64,000 nucleotides of DNA. Origin: Pantoea sp. 18069 (lineage in GTDB: Bacteria > Pseudomonadota > Gammaproteobacteria > Burkholderiales > Burkholderiaceae_C). The notes below the pieces were generated by a model. That model was not told the origin of the DNA and searched no databases. It saw nothing but the letters and a program-made list of their open reading frames with translations. This document shows, piece after piece, positions 34,467 to 43,223 of the stretch. Location of the stretch: positions 62,001-126,000 of the forward strand of contig NZ_CACSJA010000003.1 of assembly GCF_902706035.1 (NCBI RefSeq). The letters are read 5' to 3'. The translations under genes were made by a program, and so were the position numbers. Numbering within the stretch: the stretch's first letter is position 1; the number at the start of each line of letters is the position of its first letter.

Positions 34467-35444
34467 ATGTTCAATTGCAACCGCAGGCTCATGGTCGGCA
34501 CTTGTGCCGTGGCGCTGGCATCGCCAGCACTCACTCTGGCGCAGGCGAAATACCCCTCCCGTGCCATTCGATTCATCTCGCCTGCGCCGCCGGGCGGGCT
34601 GTCCGACACCATCCCCCGGACCCTGGCCACGGATATCGCGGTCTCCATCGGTGTACCGGTGACGGTGGAGAACCGCGGCGGCGCGGGTGGCTCGATCGCG
34701 ACCTCGACGCTCACGCGCTCGCCCGCCGACGGCTACTCGCTGCTGCTCGGCACCGGGGGAATGATGACCCTCAACCCCTTCTTCATACCGAACCTGCCCT
34801 TCGATGTCCGCAAGGATTTCGTCGGGCTCGCGCTCGTTGCCTTCAGCCCGCTCTACCTGGCGGTCAGAGCCGATGCGCCATATCGCAATCTCGCCGACCT
34901 GGTGGCGGCTTCGAAGGCGGCGCCGGGCCAGCTGGCCTACGGCCACCTCGGCAACGGCTCTACGGCTGCCGTGGCCGCGGCCATGCTCGCCAAGGCCAAG
35001 GGGCTGGACCTGATCGACGTTCCCTATGCCGGCTACGCACCCGCGCTGACCGAGCTGCTGGCCGGGCGCCTGGCCTTCTGTTTCGTCGACGGCAACTCGC
35101 TGTCGCGGATCGAGCAGGGCTCGCTGAGAGCGCTGGCCGTGACGACGGCGCAGCGCTCCCCGCGTCTGCCCGAGGTGCCATCGTTGAAGGAACTGGATGT
35201 CAACGTCGACATGTCGCTGTGGTTCGGCGTGTATGCCCGGGCGGGAACGCCGCCCGACGCGGCATTGCGCCTGCGCGATGAGATACGCCGCGCGACCGCG
35301 AGCCAGGCCTTCCGAGCCCAGCTCCACACCTTCGGCCTCGAGCCGGGCACGCTCTTCGGCGAAGACTTCCAGAAGTTTCATCTCGCGGAACTCGACCGTT
35401 GGGCGCGAACTCTGCCGACCCTGGGAATCAAGGGCTTGGTCTGA
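34467..35444 (+). CDS. Bug/TctC family periplasmic receptor
   Basis: 325 residues: signal peptide to about residue 26 (ASPALTLAQA), then AIRFISPAPPGGLSDTIPR, NRGGAGGSIATS, ADGYSLLLG, IDVPYAGYAPALTELLAGR and a GIKGLV end. AGGAGA precedes the ATG at 34467. It is the last gene of the flavin-monooxygenase operon. As elsewhere here there is no TctA/TctB partner. Confidence 0.92.
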   Translation: MFNCNRRLMVGTCAVALASPALTLAQAKYPSRAIRFISPAPPGGLSDTIPRTLATDIAVSIGVPVTVENRGGAGGSIATSTLTRSPADGYSLLLGTGGMMTLNPFFIPNLPFDVRKDFVGLALVAFSPLYLAVRADAPYRNLADLVAASKAAPGQLAYGHLGNGSTAAVAAAMLAKAKGLDLIDVPYAGYAPALTELLAGRLAFCFVDGNSLSRIEQGSLRALAVTTAQRSPRLPEVPSLKELDVNVDMSLWFGVYARAGTPPDAALRLRDEIRRATASQAFRAQLHTFGLEPGTLFGEDFQKFHLAELDRWARTLPTLGIKGLV

Positions 35445-35600
35445 GAACGTGACGCCAGCAAGGCTTGGCGGTGTGCGCTGTAGCGCATGGAGTCTTGCCG
35501 CGCCCAGCAGGTGGCGGCGCATGCGTGGATGACGCAGGAAGAGGGCTGGACCCTCCAGACGGCAAGCAGCGTTGCAAGCCAGGGCGCGCAACCCCCCCAA

Positions 35601-36530
35601 TCACCGGCCCTGGCCGCTTCCCGCATGCAGCACCAGCCCCGGCGCGTCCAGCGTGGCGCACAGGATCTGGCCATGGGTCGAGTCCGTGACATAAAGTGTG
35701 CGCCGGTCAGCGCCGCCAAACGCCAGATTCGTCGTCGAGCTGCCGGTCACGCCACGCAGGACTTCGACGGGCTCGGCGCGGTGATTGAGCACCCAGACAT
35801 AGCCCAGCCCCGGGTTGGCGACCAGCAGCCGGCCGTCGGTGTCGACCGCCAGGCCGTCCGGGCCGCTGGGGCCGTAGGAGGTGAAGAACTGGCTGACCTT
35901 GGCGACGCTGCCGTCGGGCAGCAGCGGCACGCGCCACACGCAGTTGCCGCGCGTGACCGCGAGGTACAGCACGCGGCCATCGGGCGACAGCGCCACGCCG
36001 TTGGGGCTGGGCACGTTGGCCAGCAGCAGGTCGAGCTGGCCATTGGGTCGCAGTCGGTAGAGCCGGCCGCTGGGGTCGTGCAGGCCGCTTTGGCCCTGGT
36101 CGGTGAAATACAGGTTGCCTTCGGCGTCGAACACCAGGTCGTTCACGCCCTTGAAGCGCTCGCTGTTGCGGCGCTCGAGATAGGGCGTGACCGCGCCGCT
36201 GGGCACATCGAGGTGCATCAGGCCGTTCTTGTAGTCGGTGATCAGCAGCGTGTTGGCATCGAGGAACTTCATACCGTTGGGCTCGCCGTCGTACTCTGCC
36301 ACCAGGCTCCAGTCGCCTTGCGCGTCGATGCGGAAAATCCGCCCCCAGGGAATGTCGCTCACATAGAGGTTGCCGGCCGCGTCGAACACCGGGCCTTCGA
36401 GGAAGGAGTCGGTGATCGCGCCGCCGCGGTTGGCGTCGGCCCAGGCGCTGCGCTCGCGGCGCCGGAACTGCTCGGGCATGGCGGTGAAGCATTCCAGTTC
36501 ACGGACCTGGGGGGATTGCAGCAGGAACAT
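35601..36530 (-). CDS. SMP-30/gluconolactonase family protein
   Basis: A 309-residue six-bladed propeller lactonase: EGPVFDAAGNLYVSDIPWGRI, NGMKF, GVNDLVFDAEGNLYFTDQG, SPNGVALSPDGRVLYLAVT, DGLAVDTDGRLLVANPG. The metal-binding Glu/Asn/Asp positions (EGPVFD, SPNG, GPDG) are present. It hydrolyses lactones. ATG 36530 is preferred to a weaker codon at 36539. It ends the nine-gene minus-strand operon and may open a lactone intermediate for the LigI-like enzymes. In 35445-35600 nothing is seen. Confidence 0.88.
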   Translation of the reverse strand: MFLLQSPQVRELECFTAMPEQFRRRERSAWADANRGGAITDSFLEGPVFDAAGNLYVSDIPWGRIFRIDAQGDWSLVAEYDGEPNGMKFLDANTLLITDYKNGLMHLDVPSGAVTPYLERRNSERFKGVNDLVFDAEGNLYFTDQGQSGLHDPSGRLYRLRPNGQLDLLLANVPSPNGVALSPDGRVLYLAVTRGNCVWRVPLLPDGSVAKVSQFFTSYGPSGPDGLAVDTDGRLLVANPGLGYVWVLNHRAEPVEVLRGVTGSSTTNLAFGGADRRTLYVTDSTHGQILCATLDAPGLVLHAGSGQGR

Positions 36531-36563
36531 CGTAAGCACTTTCTTTTCAATCAGGCCAACGGG

Positions 36564-37454
36564 TCACGCGGCGGTATCGAAGCCATAGAGCCGCGCCGGG
36601 TTGTCCACGAGGATACGGTCCATGGCGGCGTCGGAGCCGGTCCAGCGCTGCAGCAGGTCGACCAGATCGGCGTCGTTGACCGTGCCCGGGACTTCGGTGG
36701 TGTGCGGCCAGTCGCTGCCCCACACGAGCCGCTCGGGCGCGGCCTGCACCAGCGCCCGGCCCAGGGGCAGCGTATCGGCATAGGTCGGGCCATGCACGGC
36801 CGAGCGCATGTACGCGCCCGAGAGCTTGACCCAGCAGTTGCCGCCGTCGAGCAGCCCGCGCAGCACGCGATAGGCCTCGGCCGACGGCCCCTGGGCGGGA
36901 TCGATGCGGCCCATGTGGTCGATCACCAGTGGCACGGGCAAGGCCTTGAGCACGGGCGCGAGCGCGACGATCTGGTCGGGGTGGGCAAACAGCTGGATAT
37001 GCCATGGCGAACCCGCAAGCTTGTGGGCCAGCGTGACCAGCATCTCCTGCGTGGTCAGCCCCCAGGACTGGGGCGTGACGAAGTTCACGCGCAGGCCGCG
37101 CACACGCTGCGCGTCGAGCCGGGCCAACTGCGCGTCGCTCACTTCCTGGCCCACCACGGCCACGCCGCGCGCGCTGTCGCCGAGTTCGTGCAGCGCGGCT
37201 AGCGTGCAGGCGTTGTCGGTGCCGTAGGTGGACGGGGTGACGACCACCGTGCGCGCCGTGCCCAGGCGCTGCTGCAGCTGCCGGTAGGCGCCCACGCGCG
37301 CTTCGGGCGGCGTGCGTTGCCAGTGCGGCGACGGCGCGAACTCCGGCGCGAAGATGTGCATGTGGGCATCGCAGGCGCGCGCAGGCAACTGGCGCGCCGG
37401 TCGGTTGGTGCCCACCGAATGCGGCACGGGCTGGGAGAGCGCAGGCAGGGGCAT
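36564..37454 (-). CDS. LigI-like amidohydrolase (2-pyrone-4,6-dicarboxylate lactonase type) (1)
   Basis: 296 residues: DAHMHIFAPEF with HxH, VVVTPSTYGTDN, GLRVNFV, LVIDHMGRIDPAQG, WVKLSGAY, LVWGSDWPHT with the catalytic Asp, and DNPARLYGF. These strings are typical of LigI and its relatives, which hydrolyse pyrone dicarboxylates or other cyclic esters without needing a metal. It has a close paralogue at 42248 in the same operon. The second His-rich site (SDWPH) is intact. The natural lactone is unknown. Confidence 0.88.
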   Translation of the reverse strand: MPLPALSQPVPHSVGTNRPARQLPARACDAHMHIFAPEFAPSPHWQRTPPEARVGAYRQLQQRLGTARTVVVTPSTYGTDNACTLAALHELGDSARGVAVVGQEVSDAQLARLDAQRVRGLRVNFVTPQSWGLTTQEMLVTLAHKLAGSPWHIQLFAHPDQIVALAPVLKALPVPLVIDHMGRIDPAQGPSAEAYRVLRGLLDGGNCWVKLSGAYMRSAVHGPTYADTLPLGRALVQAAPERLVWGSDWPHTTEVPGTVNDADLVDLLQRWTGSDAAMDRILVDNPARLYGFDTAA

Positions 37455-37456
37455 GT

Positions 37457-38413
37457 TCAGTCCTGCTTGATGTCGCCCTGGCGCACGACTTCGCCCCACT
37501 TGGCGTCCTCCTTGCCGAGGAACGTGGCGAACTCCGCGGGCGTGGAGCCGACGGGCTGCGCGCCCAGGTCCTCGAGGCGCTGCTTCACGACGTCTTCCTT
37601 GAGCACGTCGACCAGGGCCTGCTGCAGCTTGCCGGCGATCGCGGCGGGCGTGCCCGCGGGCAGGAACACCCCGTTCCATTCATAGACCTCATAGCCGGGA
37701 ATCACCGTTTCGGCCACCGTGGGCACGTCGGGCAGGCGCTTGGAGCGTTGCGCCGAAGACATCGCCAGCGCGCGCAGCTTGCCGCCCGACACCAGTGGAT
37801 ACGACGAGGCGATGGTGCTGAACATGAAGTCCACCTGGCCACCGGTCACGTCGGCGATCGCCGGGCCGCCGCTCTTGTAGGGCACGTGCACCATGTCCAG
37901 TTGGAGCTGCTGGCGGAACAGTTCCGATGCCAGGCGCTGCACCGTGCCGCTGCCACCGGACGCGAAGTTGATCTTGCCCGGCTGCGCCTTGGCCTGGGCG
38001 ATCAGGTCGTTCACGTTCTTGAACGGCGAGTGGGCCGGCACGATCAGCATGTTCGGTGCGAGCAGCACCAGCGACAGCGGCTGCAGCGCATTGGCGGCGT
38101 ACGGCATCCTGGGGAACAGATGGGGGTTGATCGAGTACGGCGTGGCGTCATACAGCATGGTGTAGCCGTCGGCCGGTACCTTGGCGACGTAGCTGGCGCC
38201 AATGGTGCCGCTCGCGCCCGCACGGTTCTCGACGATCACGCTGGTGTTCAGTTTGACACCCATGCGCGTCGCGAGCAGGCGCGCGACCGCGTCCGCGGCG
38301 CCGCCGGGCGCGTAGGGCACGACGATGGTGATCGGACGGTCGGGGAAGGCCGCGTGCACGGTGGCGGCAGCGAGGGCGCAGGCGGTGATCAGTGTCTTGG
38401 CGAATGCATGCAT
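37457..38413 (-). CDS. Bug/TctC family periplasmic receptor
   Basis: 318 residues: signal peptide to residue about 21 (AAATVHA), then ITIVVPYAPGGAADAVARLL, VENRAGASGTIGASYVA, ADGYTMLYD, VHVPYKSGGPAIADVTGG and VFLPAGTPAAIAG. It lies 2 bp from the LigI-like gene start and 43 bp from the next Bug gene. One of four receptors in this operon. Confidence 0.93.
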   Translation of the reverse strand: MHAFAKTLITACALAAATVHAAFPDRPITIVVPYAPGGAADAVARLLATRMGVKLNTSVIVENRAGASGTIGASYVAKVPADGYTMLYDATPYSINPHLFPRMPYAANALQPLSLVLLAPNMLIVPAHSPFKNVNDLIAQAKAQPGKINFASGGSGTVQRLASELFRQQLQLDMVHVPYKSGGPAIADVTGGQVDFMFSTIASSYPLVSGGKLRALAMSSAQRSKRLPDVPTVAETVIPGYEVYEWNGVFLPAGTPAAIAGKLQQALVDVLKEDVVKQRLEDLGAQPVGSTPAEFATFLGKEDAKWGEVVRQGDIKQD

Positions 38414-38455
38414 GTTTTTGTCTCCGGATATGGGCGGGTGGCGGGGTGCGCGACG

Positions 38456-39466
38456 TCAGTTGGTCTGCAGGTTCAGATCCTTGGCGATCTGCGTATAGGT
38501 CGTGACTTCACGTTCCACCTGCGCGGCGAACGCCGTGCCGCAGGTCGATGCGGCGTCGAGCCCGAGCTTGCGCAGCTTCTGCGTGGCGGCTTCGCTCTGG
38601 GCGAACTCGGTTGCCACGCGTTCGAGCGCCTGCGCGACCGGCGCGGGAATGCCCGCCGGGGCCAGCACGCCGTACCAGGCATCGGCCGAATAGTTGCCGC
38701 CGCCGGCTTCGGCAAACGTCGGCACATCGGGCAGCAGCGCCGAGCGCTGGGGCGATGCCACGGCCAGCGCCGACAGCTTGTCGCTGCGGATCTGCGGCAA
38801 TACCGAGCCCAGGGTCGCGAACGAGCTGTCGATCTGCCCGCCCATCAGGTCGGTGATGACGGGCGCCGCGCCCTTGTAGGGCACATGGTTGAGCGACAGG
38901 CCCTGGGCACGCGCGAACATCTCGGTCGCGAAATGGCCCGAGCTGCCGGTGCCCGCGGTGCCGGCGGTGATGCGGCCCGGTTCCTTCTTCGCCTTGTCCA
39001 TGTACTGCGCCAGCGTCCTGATCGGCAGGGACTTGCCGACCACCAGCACCGTGGGGCTGGTGGCGAGGGTGCAGATCGGGCGGAACGAGTGCTGCGCGTC
39101 GAACTTCACCTGGCTGCTGTAGAGCGCGGGAATCATCGAATGGTTGGTTGCGGCGAACAGCAGGGTATGGCCATCGGCGGGTGCCGTGGCCACCGCCTGG
39201 GCCGCGAGGATGGTGTTGGCACCGGGCCTGTTCTCGACCAGGAAAGGTTGGCCCAGCGCGCGGCTCGCATGGTCCGCGAATGCCCGGGCGACCACATCGG
39301 TGGGGCCGCCGGCCGCAAAGCCCACGACCAGCTTGACGGGCTTGGCGGGGAATGCCTGGCCTGGTGCCTGCGCCTGCGCGGCGGCGGGAACAGTGGCCAG
39401 GCAGAGGGCTGCCAGTGATGGCGCCGCGAACGCCCGGAAGGCATGGGTCTTGTATTGCTTGAACAT
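38456..39466 (-). CDS. Bug/TctC family periplasmic receptor
   Basis: 336 residues: a long signal region ending PAAAQAQA at about residue 33, then VKLVVGFAAGGPTDVVARAF, NRPGANTILAAQAVA, ADGHTLLFA, NHVPYKGAAPVITDLMGG and WYGVLAPAGIPAPVA. It starts at ATG 39466 with GGAGACA upstream. It is distinct in sequence from its neighbour at 37457, so the pair is not a recent duplication. Confidence 0.93.
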   Translation of the reverse strand: MFKQYKTHAFRAFAAPSLAALCLATVPAAAQAQAPGQAFPAKPVKLVVGFAAGGPTDVVARAFADHASRALGQPFLVENRPGANTILAAQAVATAPADGHTLLFAATNHSMIPALYSSQVKFDAQHSFRPICTLATSPTVLVVGKSLPIRTLAQYMDKAKKEPGRITAGTAGTGSSGHFATEMFARAQGLSLNHVPYKGAAPVITDLMGGQIDSSFATLGSVLPQIRSDKLSALAVASPQRSALLPDVPTFAEAGGGNYSADAWYGVLAPAGIPAPVAQALERVATEFAQSEAATQKLRKLGLDAASTCGTAFAAQVEREVTTYTQIAKDLNLQTN

Positions 39467-39559
39467 TTTTTGTCTCCTGAATTCAACCGGCTGCGCCGTC
39501 GATGCGGCGCCATGGTCCCGCCTCCTGGTCAGTCCGTGGCCTGGGGCGGTTGGCAAGGG

Positions 39560-40489
39560 TCAGTGCGCCGCGGCGCCCGCGCGCGCCAGCACCTGCAGCA
39601 GGTTCTGCGCCGCGCCCACGCCCATGTTGACGTAGGCATCGCTGGTCACGCCGCCGATGTGCGGGCTCAGCACGAAATGTGGCTCGTGCTGGAACGGGTG
39701 GCCGGCGGCCATGGGCTCCACGGCAAAGCTGTCGAGCCCCGCGGCCATGACCTGGCCCGAGCGAACGGCGGTCAGCAGCGCGGCTTCGTCGATCAGCCCG
39801 CCGCGCGCGGTGTTGACCACGATCACGCCGCGCTTGCACCGGGCCAGCGTCGCGGCGTCGAGCAGCGCCTGATTGTCGGCCGTGAGCGGGCAGTGCAGCG
39901 AGACCGCATCGGCCTCGCGCCAGATCGTCTCCAGATCCACGCTCTGCACGCAGTCGGGCAGGTTGCGCGCGAACGGATCGAAGCCGAGCACGCGCATGCC
40001 CAGCGCATCGGCCATGCGCGCAAAGCGCAGGCCGATCGCGCCCAGGCCAACCAGGCCGAGGGTGCGCCCGCCCAGCTCCAGGCTCTTGTGCGTGGCCTTG
40101 TCCCAGTGGCCGCCATGCATGCGCGCATTGAGATCAACCACCGACTTGGCGCAGGCCAGCAGCAGCGCCAGCGCCTGCTCGGCCACGGCCGCGGCATTCG
40201 CGCCCACGGCCGCGACGACTTCGATGCCGCGCGCCCGGGCCGCGGCCTTGTCTATGGTGTCCGTGCCGCTGCCGTGCTTGGAAATCACCTTGAGCGCAGG
40301 AGCGGCGTCCATCACCGCCGCGCCGACCTTGCCGTAGCGCACGATGATCGCCACCGGGTCATGCGCGCGGCACAGCGCGACCAGGCTTTGCTCGGTGGGC
40401 GTCCTGCCGGCGTAGACGATTTCGTGGTCGCCCAGCAGTGCCAGCGCCTGCGGTGCGAGGTCGGCACCCGTGACGAGGATGGTGCTCAC
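39560..40489 (-). CDS. D-2-hydroxyacid dehydrogenase (SerA-like)
   Basis: 309 residues: NAD-binding GLVGLGAIGLRFA, NTARGGLIDEAALL with the substrate Arg, catalytic Glu region DSFAVEP and catalytic His in LSPHIGGVT. The start is GTG 40489, chosen because AAGGAGAG lies 7-8 nt upstream and the N terminus MSTILVTGADL follows; the start overlaps the RraA-like gene's stop. It would interconvert a 2-hydroxy acid and 2-oxo acid, perhaps a product of the aldolase. No ACT domain, so it is not a full PGDH. Confidence 0.9.
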   Translation of the reverse strand: MSTILVTGADLAPQALALLGDHEIVYAGRTPTEQSLVALCRAHDPVAIIVRYGKVGAAVMDAAPALKVISKHGSGTDTIDKAAARARGIEVVAAVGANAAAVAEQALALLLACAKSVVDLNARMHGGHWDKATHKSLELGGRTLGLVGLGAIGLRFARMADALGMRVLGFDPFARNLPDCVQSVDLETIWREADAVSLHCPLTADNQALLDAATLARCKRGVIVVNTARGGLIDEAALLTAVRSGQVMAAGLDSFAVEPMAAGHPFQHEPHFVLSPHIGGVTSDAYVNMGVGAAQNLLQVLARAGAAAH

Positions 40490-41172
40490 AGCGACTCTCC
40501 TTCCTTGAGCACGCCGGCGGCGCGCAGCGCGGCGGGCAGCCATTTGGAGGCGGTGTCGCCGCGCGCGATGGCGGCGATGCGCGCGGCTTCGTCGGCGACT
40601 TTCCTGTCGGCCAGCGCCAGCATGGCCGGGGCCTTGGCGCGCTCGATCACGACCACGCCATCGGCATCGCCGACGACCAGGTCGCCGGGGTTGACGGTGG
40701 CGCCGCCCGCGCAGATCGGGTGGTTGATGCGCCCGGGCACGAACTTGGTCGGGCCCGCGGGGTTGAAGCCCGCGCTGAACACCGGGAAGTCCAGGTCCAG
40801 CAGTTCGAGCCTGTCGCGGATCGCCGCATCGACGATCACGCCGGCCAGGCCCAGCTTCTTGCAGGCGCTGAGCATCAGCGTGCCCATCAGCGCTGCCGTG
40901 AGGTCGCCCTTGCCGTCGATCACCAGCACGTCGCCGGGCCGGGCCAGCGCAATCGCGGCGTGGATCATCAGGTTGTCGCCGGGGCGCACTTCGACGGTGA
41001 ACGCCGGGCCCGCGACCTTCATGTCCTGGTGCACGGGCGCGACGCGGGCGTGCATGGTGCCGCGGCGGCCGGCGACGTCGGCCAGGATCGCGGCCTGGAA
41101 GGTGGCCGCTTTTTGCACGACGTCGGCGCCCACGCGTTCGATGTCACGGATGATTTCTGGAAGTTGGCTCAT
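40486..41172 (-). CDS. RraA-like / 4-hydroxy-4-methyl-2-oxoglutarate aldolase family protein
   Basis: 228 residues: MHARVAPVHQDMKVAGPAFT, VRPGDNLMIHAAIALARPGD, the active-site loop GLAGVIVDAAIRDR (Arg-Asp pair) and VVGDADGVVVIERAKA with the metal-binding GDxDG. Family members such as GalC/LigK cleave 4-carboxy-4-hydroxy-2-oxoadipate to pyruvate and oxaloacetate; others are RNase E inhibitors. Catabolic context favours the aldolase. PDC lactonase plus this aldolase are steps of the protocatechuate 4,5-cleavage route, but the hydratase between them is absent. Confidence 0.85.
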   Translation of the reverse strand: MSQLPEIIRDIERVGADVVQKAATFQAAILADVAGRRGTMHARVAPVHQDMKVAGPAFTVEVRPGDNLMIHAAIALARPGDVLVIDGKGDLTAALMGTLMLSACKKLGLAGVIVDAAIRDRLELLDLDFPVFSAGFNPAGPTKFVPGRINHPICAGGATVNPGDLVVGDADGVVVIERAKAPAMLALADRKVADEAARIAAIARGDTASKWLPAALRAAGVLKEGESL

Positions 41173-41231
41173 GGTGATTCAGTCAGATCGGGAAAGAAAA
41201 AGCGCAAAGAACGGTGTGACGGGTGCGGGCC

Positions 41232-42251
41232 TCACTCGGCCTTGATGTTGGCGTCCTTGATGACCTTGGCCCATTTGAGGGAGTCGGCCTTCTGCAGCTC
41301 GCCCAGTTGCCGTGGCGTGCCGCCGACCAGCGTCACGCCCAGCTTGTCGGCCAGCGCGACCACGCCCGGGTCCTTCAACGCCTGGCCGATTTCCTGGTTC
41401 AGGCGCTGCACGATGGCCGCAGGGGTCTTGGCGGGCGCGAAGACCGCCTGCCACTGTTCGACGACAAAGTCATTCATGCCGACTTCGCCCATGGTGGGCA
41501 CCGTTGGCAGCGCCGACAGGCGCTGTGCGGAGGTCACGGCCAGCGCACGCAGCTTGCCGGACTGCACATGCGGCAGCGCCGCGGATGCTGGCGCGAACAT
41601 GAACTGCACCTGCTCGCCCAGCGTGTCCTGCAGCGCCGGTGTATCGCCCTTGTAGGGCACATGGATGAAGCGCGCGCCGGTCTGCTGCTGCAGCAGCTCG
41701 CCCTGCATCTGCAGGATGGTGCCGTTGCCGCCGGAGGCGAAGGCCAGCTTGCCCGCCTGGGCCTTGCCGGCGGCGACCAGATCGGCGACCGTCTTGAACG
41801 GCTGGTTCGTGCCCACCACGAGGATGTGCGGAATGGTGCCGATGGTGATCACGGGCTCGAAGCCGGCAATTGGCTCGTACGGCAGCTTGCCCATGAGGTG
41901 CGGCGCAATGGCCTGTGGGCCGATGGACGTGCCCAGCAGCGTGTAACCGTCCGGCTCCGCCTTGGCGACGAAGGCCGCGCCGATGGTGCCGGTGGCTCCG
42001 GCCTTGTTCTCCACGATCACGTTCGTGCCCAGCAGCTTGGCGATGCGCTGCGCCACGTTGCGGCCCAGCACGTCGGTGCTGCCGCCCGGCGGGTAGGGCA
42101 CGACCCAGGTGATGGGCCTGCTTGCGGGCCAGCCGCCCTGCGCCAGTGCCGGGCCGGTCAGCAGCGGGCCGAGCAGCGCGGCGCCCGCGACGGCGAGCAC
42201 ACCGCGGCGCGCGAGGACGGGGGATGGAAAGAGGCTTGTCGATGCAGTCAT
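41232..42251 (-). CDS. Bug/TctC family periplasmic receptor with Tat-like signal
   Basis: 339 residues. The leader LARRGVLAVAGAALLGPLL has a twin arginine and moderate hydrophobic core, suggesting Tat export. The body has ITWVVPYPPGGSTDVLGRN, VENKAGATGTIGAAFVA, PDGYTLLGT, IHVPYKGDTPALQDTLGE and AVFAPAKTPAAIVQRLN. Its start overlaps the LigI-like gene stop by 4 bp. The other receptors in this operon use Sec-type leaders. Confidence 0.92.
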   Translation of the reverse strand: MTASTSLFPSPVLARRGVLAVAGAALLGPLLTGPALAQGGWPASRPITWVVPYPPGGSTDVLGRNVAQRIAKLLGTNVIVENKAGATGTIGAAFVAKAEPDGYTLLGTSIGPQAIAPHLMGKLPYEPIAGFEPVITIGTIPHILVVGTNQPFKTVADLVAAGKAQAGKLAFASGGNGTILQMQGELLQQQTGARFIHVPYKGDTPALQDTLGEQVQFMFAPASAALPHVQSGKLRALAVTSAQRLSALPTVPTMGEVGMNDFVVEQWQAVFAPAKTPAAIVQRLNQEIGQALKDPGVVALADKLGVTLVGGTPRQLGELQKADSLKWAKVIKDANIKAE

Positions 42252-43177
42252 GGGCTTGTCTCCGTGTGATCGGGGGAAAGGGGAAGGGGGGTGAAGCCGT
42301 ACAGCCGCTGCGGGTTGTCCACCAGCACGCGTTGCAGCGTGGCCGTGCCGCCGGCCTGGTTGGTCCAGTCGATGAGGCGGTCCACCTGGCGGGCGTCGTC
42401 GGGCATGGGCTGGATGCCGGCCGATGCCGTGGCATGCGGCCAGTCGCTGCCCCAGACCACGCGTTCGGGCGCGCAGCGCAGGTAGCTCGCGGCCAGGGCA
42501 TCGAGCGCCGGGTCTTCGATCGAATGCCGCGCGCTCACGATGTAGCCGCCGGACAGCTTGATCCACGCCTGTCCGCCCTGCAGCAACTCCAGCAGCAGCG
42601 CATGCGCGGCGTGCCGTCCGACCTGCGCGGGCGCCATGCGGCCGAAATGGTCGAAGACCAGCGGCACGGGCAGTCGGCGCAGCATGCGCGCCTGCGCTGC
42701 CAGCAGGTCCGGCGCCATCAGCAGCTGCAGGTGCCAGCCCAGCGGTGCGATGCGCCGTGCCAGCGGCAGGAGTGCGTCGACCGTGCCTGACACGCCCAGC
42801 GAGAGGTTCAGGCGCACGCCGCGCACGCCGGCGTCGTGCAAGCGCTGCAGCGCGGCGTCGCTCTCGCTGCCGTCGATCACCGCCACGCCGCGCGCCTCGG
42901 GGCCCAGCGCTTGCAGGCCGGCGAGCATGCAGGCGTTGTCGGTGCCGTAGGTCGAGGGCGTGACGAGCACGGTGCTCGTCGTGCCTGTGCGCCGCTGCAG
43001 CCTGCGGTAGTCGGCCGCCGAGGCGTCCGGTGGCAGCAGCCTGGCTCCCGGGGCTGCGGGAAAGCGGGCGTCGTAGACGTGCACATGGCAATCGCAGGCG
43101 CCCGGCGGCAATGCTGCACGGGGAGGGAGTGTTCCGGCCGAAAACGGCAGGGGCGTGGCAAGGCTGTCGCGGCGCAT
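42248..43177 (-). CDS. LigI-like amidohydrolase (2-pyrone-4,6-dicarboxylate lactonase type) (2)
   Basis: 309 residues: ACDCHVHVYDARFP with HxH, VLVTPSTYGTDNACMLA, GVRLNLSLG, LVFDHFGRMAPAQVG, IKLSGGYIVS, VVWGSDWPHA and DNPQRLYGFTPL. It aligns along its length with the paralogue at 36564 (shared STYGTDN, DH.GR..PAQ, WGSDWPH). It shares a 4-bp overlap with the downstream Bug gene. Two diverged copies suggest two lactone isomers or steps. Confidence 0.88.
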   Translation of the reverse strand: MRRDSLATPLPFSAGTLPPRAALPPGACDCHVHVYDARFPAAPGARLLPPDASAADYRRLQRRTGTTSTVLVTPSTYGTDNACMLAGLQALGPEARGVAVIDGSESDAALQRLHDAGVRGVRLNLSLGVSGTVDALLPLARRIAPLGWHLQLLMAPDLLAAQARMLRRLPVPLVFDHFGRMAPAQVGRHAAHALLLELLQGGQAWIKLSGGYIVSARHSIEDPALDALAASYLRCAPERVVWGSDWPHATASAGIQPMPDDARQVDRLIDWTNQAGGTATLQRVLVDNPQRLYGFTPLPLSPDHTETSP

Positions 43178-43223
43178 GGCAATGCTGGCGAGGGGTTGGG
43201 AACGCCGGAATCAGCGGTACGCG

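Noticed and set aside
40486..41172. RNase E inhibitor RraA
   Set aside because: The family is shared, but location inside a catabolic operon between a hydroxyacid dehydrogenase and a receptor favours the aldolase branch.
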